Below are positions 5,803-8,198 of a stretch of 8,198 bases of DNA, piece by piece. Within the stretch, counting starts at the first letter, position 1. Each line of letters begins with the position of its first letter. The stretch comes from a bacterium. Lineage in GTDB: Bacteria; Patescibacteriota; Microgenomatia; JAADGY01. The DNA is taken from contig JAADGY010000003.1 of NCBI GenBank assembly GCA_013152165.1, positions 1-8,198 of the forward strand, read 5' to 3'. Position numbers and translations under genes: made by a program. Under the pieces are notes generated by a model. It was given only the letters and a program-made list of their open reading frames with translations, was not told the origin of the DNA and did no database searches.

Positions 5803-6589
5803 AGTTTTTCTTAGGCTTTGGCATATCGGTCATTTTTTCCTTAAAGACAGTCTGGCTTTTCGAAGCCAGTTTTTCATCTCGAAACTTATGGAGGTGACAA
5901 GCCTTTTGGTCATGATTATCTTTTGGTACGCTATCCTGATTTCTCACGGCGTTAAGTTCGGTTCATATTCGCCCCACACGATGCTTAGCTACTTTCTTTA
6001 CACCTTCATCACTCAGCAGATCATCGCCTCGACCAGATTAAACACCATCGGCGACTCCATAATCTCCGGCCAATTCACCCGCCTGCTTTTGTACCCCATA
6101 TCCCCCCTGCCGTTATTTTTAGCCTGGGAGATTGTTTTTAAGCTTTTCAGCACCCTAACCTCGCTTGTTTATCTGATCCCCATTATTTTTTTCCTTAAGT
6201 CCTACCTTGTTTTACCCTCCGCCGCTTCGTCTTGGCTGGCCCTGGCCTTTTTCATCCTAGGCATTTTGATTTTTGCTTTACTGACTCTTATCATCAGCGC
6301 TGTTGGTTTTTTCTCGACCGAAACTTGGTCAGCCACCTTTTTATTTTGGGTCCTGGCCGGCTTTTTAAACGGCCAATACTTTCCCTTGGATCTTTTAGGC
6401 CCGGCTTTGACTCTTAACCCCTTTGCCTACATTAATTACTGGCCCAGCCGAATTCTTTTAGGCAGTGTTGATTTTATAAGCCCGTTTTTCGCCCTTTTTG
6501 TCGGGGTAGGCTGGTTGATAATTATTTACTTCATTTTCAAGCTGGTTTGGTCCCGCGGTTTAAAAAGTTTTGCCGGCTGGGGCAATTAA
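5795..6589 (+). CDS. ABC-2 type exporter, permease subunit 1
   Basis: A 264 aa integral membrane protein with about six hydrophobic helices (roughly 31-50, 62-80, 108-134, 143-171, 177-196 and 229-251). It matches the first of the two permeases that accompany this ATPase type. Recognisable are the cytoplasmic loop SGQFTRLLLYPISPL (91-105) and the block GQYFPLDL...NPFAYINYWPSRILLG (193-223), which recurs in the family with the LP and NP..Y.....I..G pattern. The start overlaps the ATPase stop by 8 nt, so translation is probably coupled; there is no separate SD. It would form the channel as a heterodimer with the next gene product. Substrate unknown: such systems export drugs, lipids or polysaccharides in other bacteria. 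Confidence 0.85.
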   Translation: MFKVFLRLWHIGHFFLKDSLAFRSQFFISKLMEVTSLLVMIIFWYAILISHGVKFGSYSPHTMLSYFLYTFITQQIIASTRLNTIGDSIISGQFTRLLLYPISPLPLFLAWEIVFKLFSTLTSLVYLIPIIFFLKSYLVLPSAASSWLALAFFILGILIFALLTLIISAVGFFSTETWSATFLFWVLAGFLNGQYFPLDLLGPALTLNPFAYINYWPSRILLGSVDFISPFFALFVGVGWLIIIYFIFKLVWSRGLKSFAGWGN

Positions 6590-6592
6590 TTT

Positions 6593-7378
6593 ATGGCAAA
6601 ATATCTACCAATCATCCGCCAGAACATGTTGATGTCGTTTAAGCAGGGGCTTTACAACCCGTTTAGCGCTTTGATTTTTATCATCGGCAAAATCGTTAGA
6701 TTTGTTTTCTTTCTTTTGTTTTTGTTCTTCCTTTTCAAGAAAGTGCCCCCCATCGCCGGCTTTGATTTGTATGATTTGATGTTTTACTTTTTGGTTTTTA
6801 ATCTGATCGACGCTATAGCTCAAGCCCTATGGCGGGGTGTTTATCATTTTGATGCCAAACTTTACGATGGCAGTTTTGATTACACCAGCCTTTATCCTGT
6901 TAACACTCTTTTTTATCATTTATTCAACTACATTGATCCCTTGGATATCATTACTTTACCGATCTTTATAGGTTATTTCATCTTTTTTGTTGTCAAGCTC
7001 TACTTTGTCCCGGCGCCGATTTTTGTCGTCGGCTTTATAATTTCTTTGTTTTTTAGCCTGCTGGCTGTTATGGGTATTCACATTCTGGCCATGTCCCTGT
7101 CTTTTAAAAGCAAAATTACCGGTGAGCTTCTTTGGATCTGGCGCAACTTTTCTCAACTGGGCCGAGTTCCTGTTCGCATTTATTCCAAAGCTGTTTATTT
7201 TTTCCTGCTTTATATCATTCCGGTTGCTTTTATCATTAACCTGCCGGCTAGAGTTTGGCAAGCTAACATAAGCTTGAATACTTGGCTTATAGGCATCGGA
7301 GTTGATCTTTTAATCCTGATAATCGGCCTTATCACCTGGCGCCGTCTGCGCCGATCTTATGTTTCTGTTTCAAGCTGA
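6593..7378 (+). CDS. ABC-2 type exporter, permease subunit 2
   Basis: A 261 aa integral membrane protein, about six helices (roughly 26-48, 62-80, 118-137, 141-168, 198-218 and 228-248). It fits the second permease family of this exporter type (ABC2_membrane_6-like). The marks are DGSFDYTSLYPVN (92-104) after helix two and the conserved segment RVPVRIYSKAV (191-201) followed by the membrane stretch ending IIPVAFIINLPAR (208-220). The gene begins 3 nt after permease 1, with only a weak GGGG upstream, and its TGA overlaps the ATG of lgt by one base. With the ATPase dimer and permease 1 it should make a complete transporter. The two permeases differ clearly, so they are not a recent duplication. 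Confidence 0.83.
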   Translation: MAKYLPIIRQNMLMSFKQGLYNPFSALIFIIGKIVRFVFFLLFLFFLFKKVPPIAGFDLYDLMFYFLVFNLIDAIAQALWRGVYHFDAKLYDGSFDYTSLYPVNTLFYHLFNYIDPLDIITLPIFIGYFIFFVVKLYFVPAPIFVVGFIISLFFSLLAVMGIHILAMSLSFKSKITGELLWIWRNFSQLGRVPVRIYSKAVYFFLLYIIPVAFIINLPARVWQANISLNTWLIGIGVDLLILIIGLITWRRLRRSYVSVSS

Positions 7379-8118
7379 TGACTTTTAATATCTACGGCTT
7401 CATCATTGGTCTGTTAGCGGTTTTAGGCATTCGCCTGCTTGTCTATCTTTCCCCGGCTAAGCTGCGCCCCTTGTGGCCCCGTTATTATTTGTTCTTGCTG
7501 GCTTTGGCTTTAATCGGCGCTCGGCTTTACCATGTTGTTGATAAATCAGCCTATTATTCTAAAAACCCATTTCAAATCATCGCCGTTTGGCAGGGCGGTT
7601 TAAGCATTTGGGGCGCCCTATTGGCCTTTTTGCTTGGCCTGTTTTATATCTCCCGCCGTCAGAAAATACCCTTTTTAACTCTTTCCGACCGTCTTTTTAT
7701 TGTTCTGCCGCTTCTTCAAGCCATCGGCCGGCTAGGCAATTATTTCAACCGGGAAATCATCGGCCTGCCCACTAATCTGCCATGGGCTGTTTATCTGTCG
7801 CCCCAAAACCGCCCACCGGCCTATCAAGCCTTTGCTTATTTTCACCCCGTCTTTTTATATGAACTAATTTTGGATCTTATCCTGTTCATCTTTTTATACA
7901 AACTCCGCCGCCAGCTAACAACCCAGCCGGGTCTTATCACCGCCCTTTATCTTATCTTTTATGGCCTGATTCGTTTATCTTTGGAGCCTTTGCGCCTGCC
8001 GGCTGACAGTTTTTATCTGGGCTCCATCAATGTCAACCTAATCTTAGCCTTGATATCCGTCAGTATAGGAATCGTCCTTTACAGAAAGCGCAAGCTCCAG
8101 CCAACTTCCCAAGCCTAA
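7378..8118 (+). CDS. lgt: Prolipoprotein diacylglyceryl transferase
   Basis: Lgt moves a diacylglyceryl group from phosphatidylglycerol to the lipobox cysteine of prolipoproteins, the first lipoprotein maturation step, in the inner membrane. The 246 aa protein is shorter than E. coli Lgt (about 290) but has the core: Y6 near the N-terminus, WQGGLSIWGALLAF (71-84), the signature GRLGNYFNREIIG (117-129) with R118, N121 and G129, HPVFLYEL (156-163) and YGLIRLSLEPLR (195-206) with Y195 and R199. These match the E. coli residues reported as important, except that H103 is replaced by W78; Gram-positive Lgt also varies here. About seven membrane helices are expected. The start ATG shares one base with the permease 2 stop (TGATG), so translation is coupled to the exporter operon and lgt is its last visible gene. 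Confidence 0.93.
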   Translation: MTFNIYGFIIGLLAVLGIRLLVYLSPAKLRPLWPRYYLFLLALALIGARLYHVVDKSAYYSKNPFQIIAVWQGGLSIWGALLAFLLGLFYISRRQKIPFLTLSDRLFIVLPLLQAIGRLGNYFNREIIGLPTNLPWAVYLSPQNRPPAYQAFAYFHPVFLYELILDLILFIFLYKLRRQLTTQPGLITALYLIFYGLIRLSLEPLRLPADSFYLGSINVNLILALISVSIGIVLYRKRKLQPTSQA

Positions 8119-8152
8119 CTTGCCTCCATCACAAAAACCACCCCCCAAACTC

Positions 8153-8198
8153 CCGAGGTCGGTTAGGAATGCCTGACCTCCGAGGTCGGGCATTCCTA
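8153..8198. repeat. Long palindrome with overlapping direct repeat after lgt (terminator or dispersed palindromic element)
   Basis: TAGGAATGCC (8164-8173) pairs with GGCATTCCTA (8189-8198). One G-U pair and GACCTC / GAGGTC (8175-8180, 8182-8187) continue the stem almost to its centre, about 15 bp or more in 35 nt. In addition CCGAGGTCGG occurs twice in direct orientation (8153-8162 and 8180-8189), so GAGGTC at 8155-8160 can pair with the same GACCTC in a competing hairpin. The window ends on the last stem base, so a following T-run (terminator) cannot be judged. Its near-perfect symmetry also fits a REP- or MITE-like dispersed repeat. Confidence 0.6.

Noticed and set aside
6956..7261. Open antisense frame of about 100 codons inside permease 2
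   Set aside because: It lies wholly opposite a well-supported membrane protein gene. Its Asn/Lys/Arg/Asp/Gln-rich composition is what the reverse of membrane-protein codons gives, and no start signal is seen.
1..8198. CRISPR arrays, tRNA or rRNA genes, insertion sequences, toxin-antitoxin pairs
   Set aside because: I found no regularly spaced repeats, no tRNA-like cloverleaf ends, no transposase motifs and no small paired genes.

Overview
The window reads as a compact, all-plus-strand stretch of a small bacterial chromosome, most likely from the Candidate Phyla Radiation (Patescibacteria, perhaps Microgenomates-like). This placement is an inference from gene content and style, not from a marker tree. 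The points behind it are tight packing with 1-14 nt gaps or overlaps, few Shine-Dalgarno (SD) sequences, a retropepsin-like membrane protein, a HisRS of the archaeal/eukaryotic-like sequence type, and an RNase Y with no N-terminal membrane helix.

Layout. (1) At 1-1947, a divergent HisG-like protein (possibly cut at its 5' side by the window edge) is followed after 14 nt by a complete histidyl-tRNA synthetase. (2) At 2010-2639 lies a one-helix membrane protein with a retropepsin-like aspartyl protease domain. Both hisS and this gene have a -10-like hexamer ending exactly 6 nt before the ATG and no SD, so both look leaderless. (3) At 2640-2898 there is a non-coding stretch with a candidate extended -10 and a long, apparently structured leader for the next gene. 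(4) At 2899-4704, rny (RNase Y) and an HU-family DNA-binding protein form a two-gene unit; HU has the only textbook SD in the window. (5) At 4798-8118, an ABC-2 exporter (ATPase plus two different permeases) and lgt (prolipoprotein diacylglyceryl transferase) are joined by overlaps of 8 and 1 nt and a gap of 3 nt, clearly one operon. (6) The window ends in a long, nearly perfect palindrome with an overlapping direct repeat.

How the parts fit. The window combines translation (HisRS), mRNA decay (RNase Y), nucleoid structure (HU) and envelope work (ABC-2 export, lipoprotein lipidation, membrane protease). The least ordinary element is the rny leader. Its predicted 5' end (GGGAGTT) and an internal arm (TTGATCCTAG) are complementary to two directly adjacent segments about 100-130 nt downstream, an H-type pseudoknot topology. 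A second hairpin sits between a GGAGG and the rny start codon, so folding it would bring the SD to normal spacing. One arm of that hairpin has a duplicate 108 nt upstream, which allows an alternative fold. All RNA claims come from reading complementarity by eye, with no folding or comparative computation.
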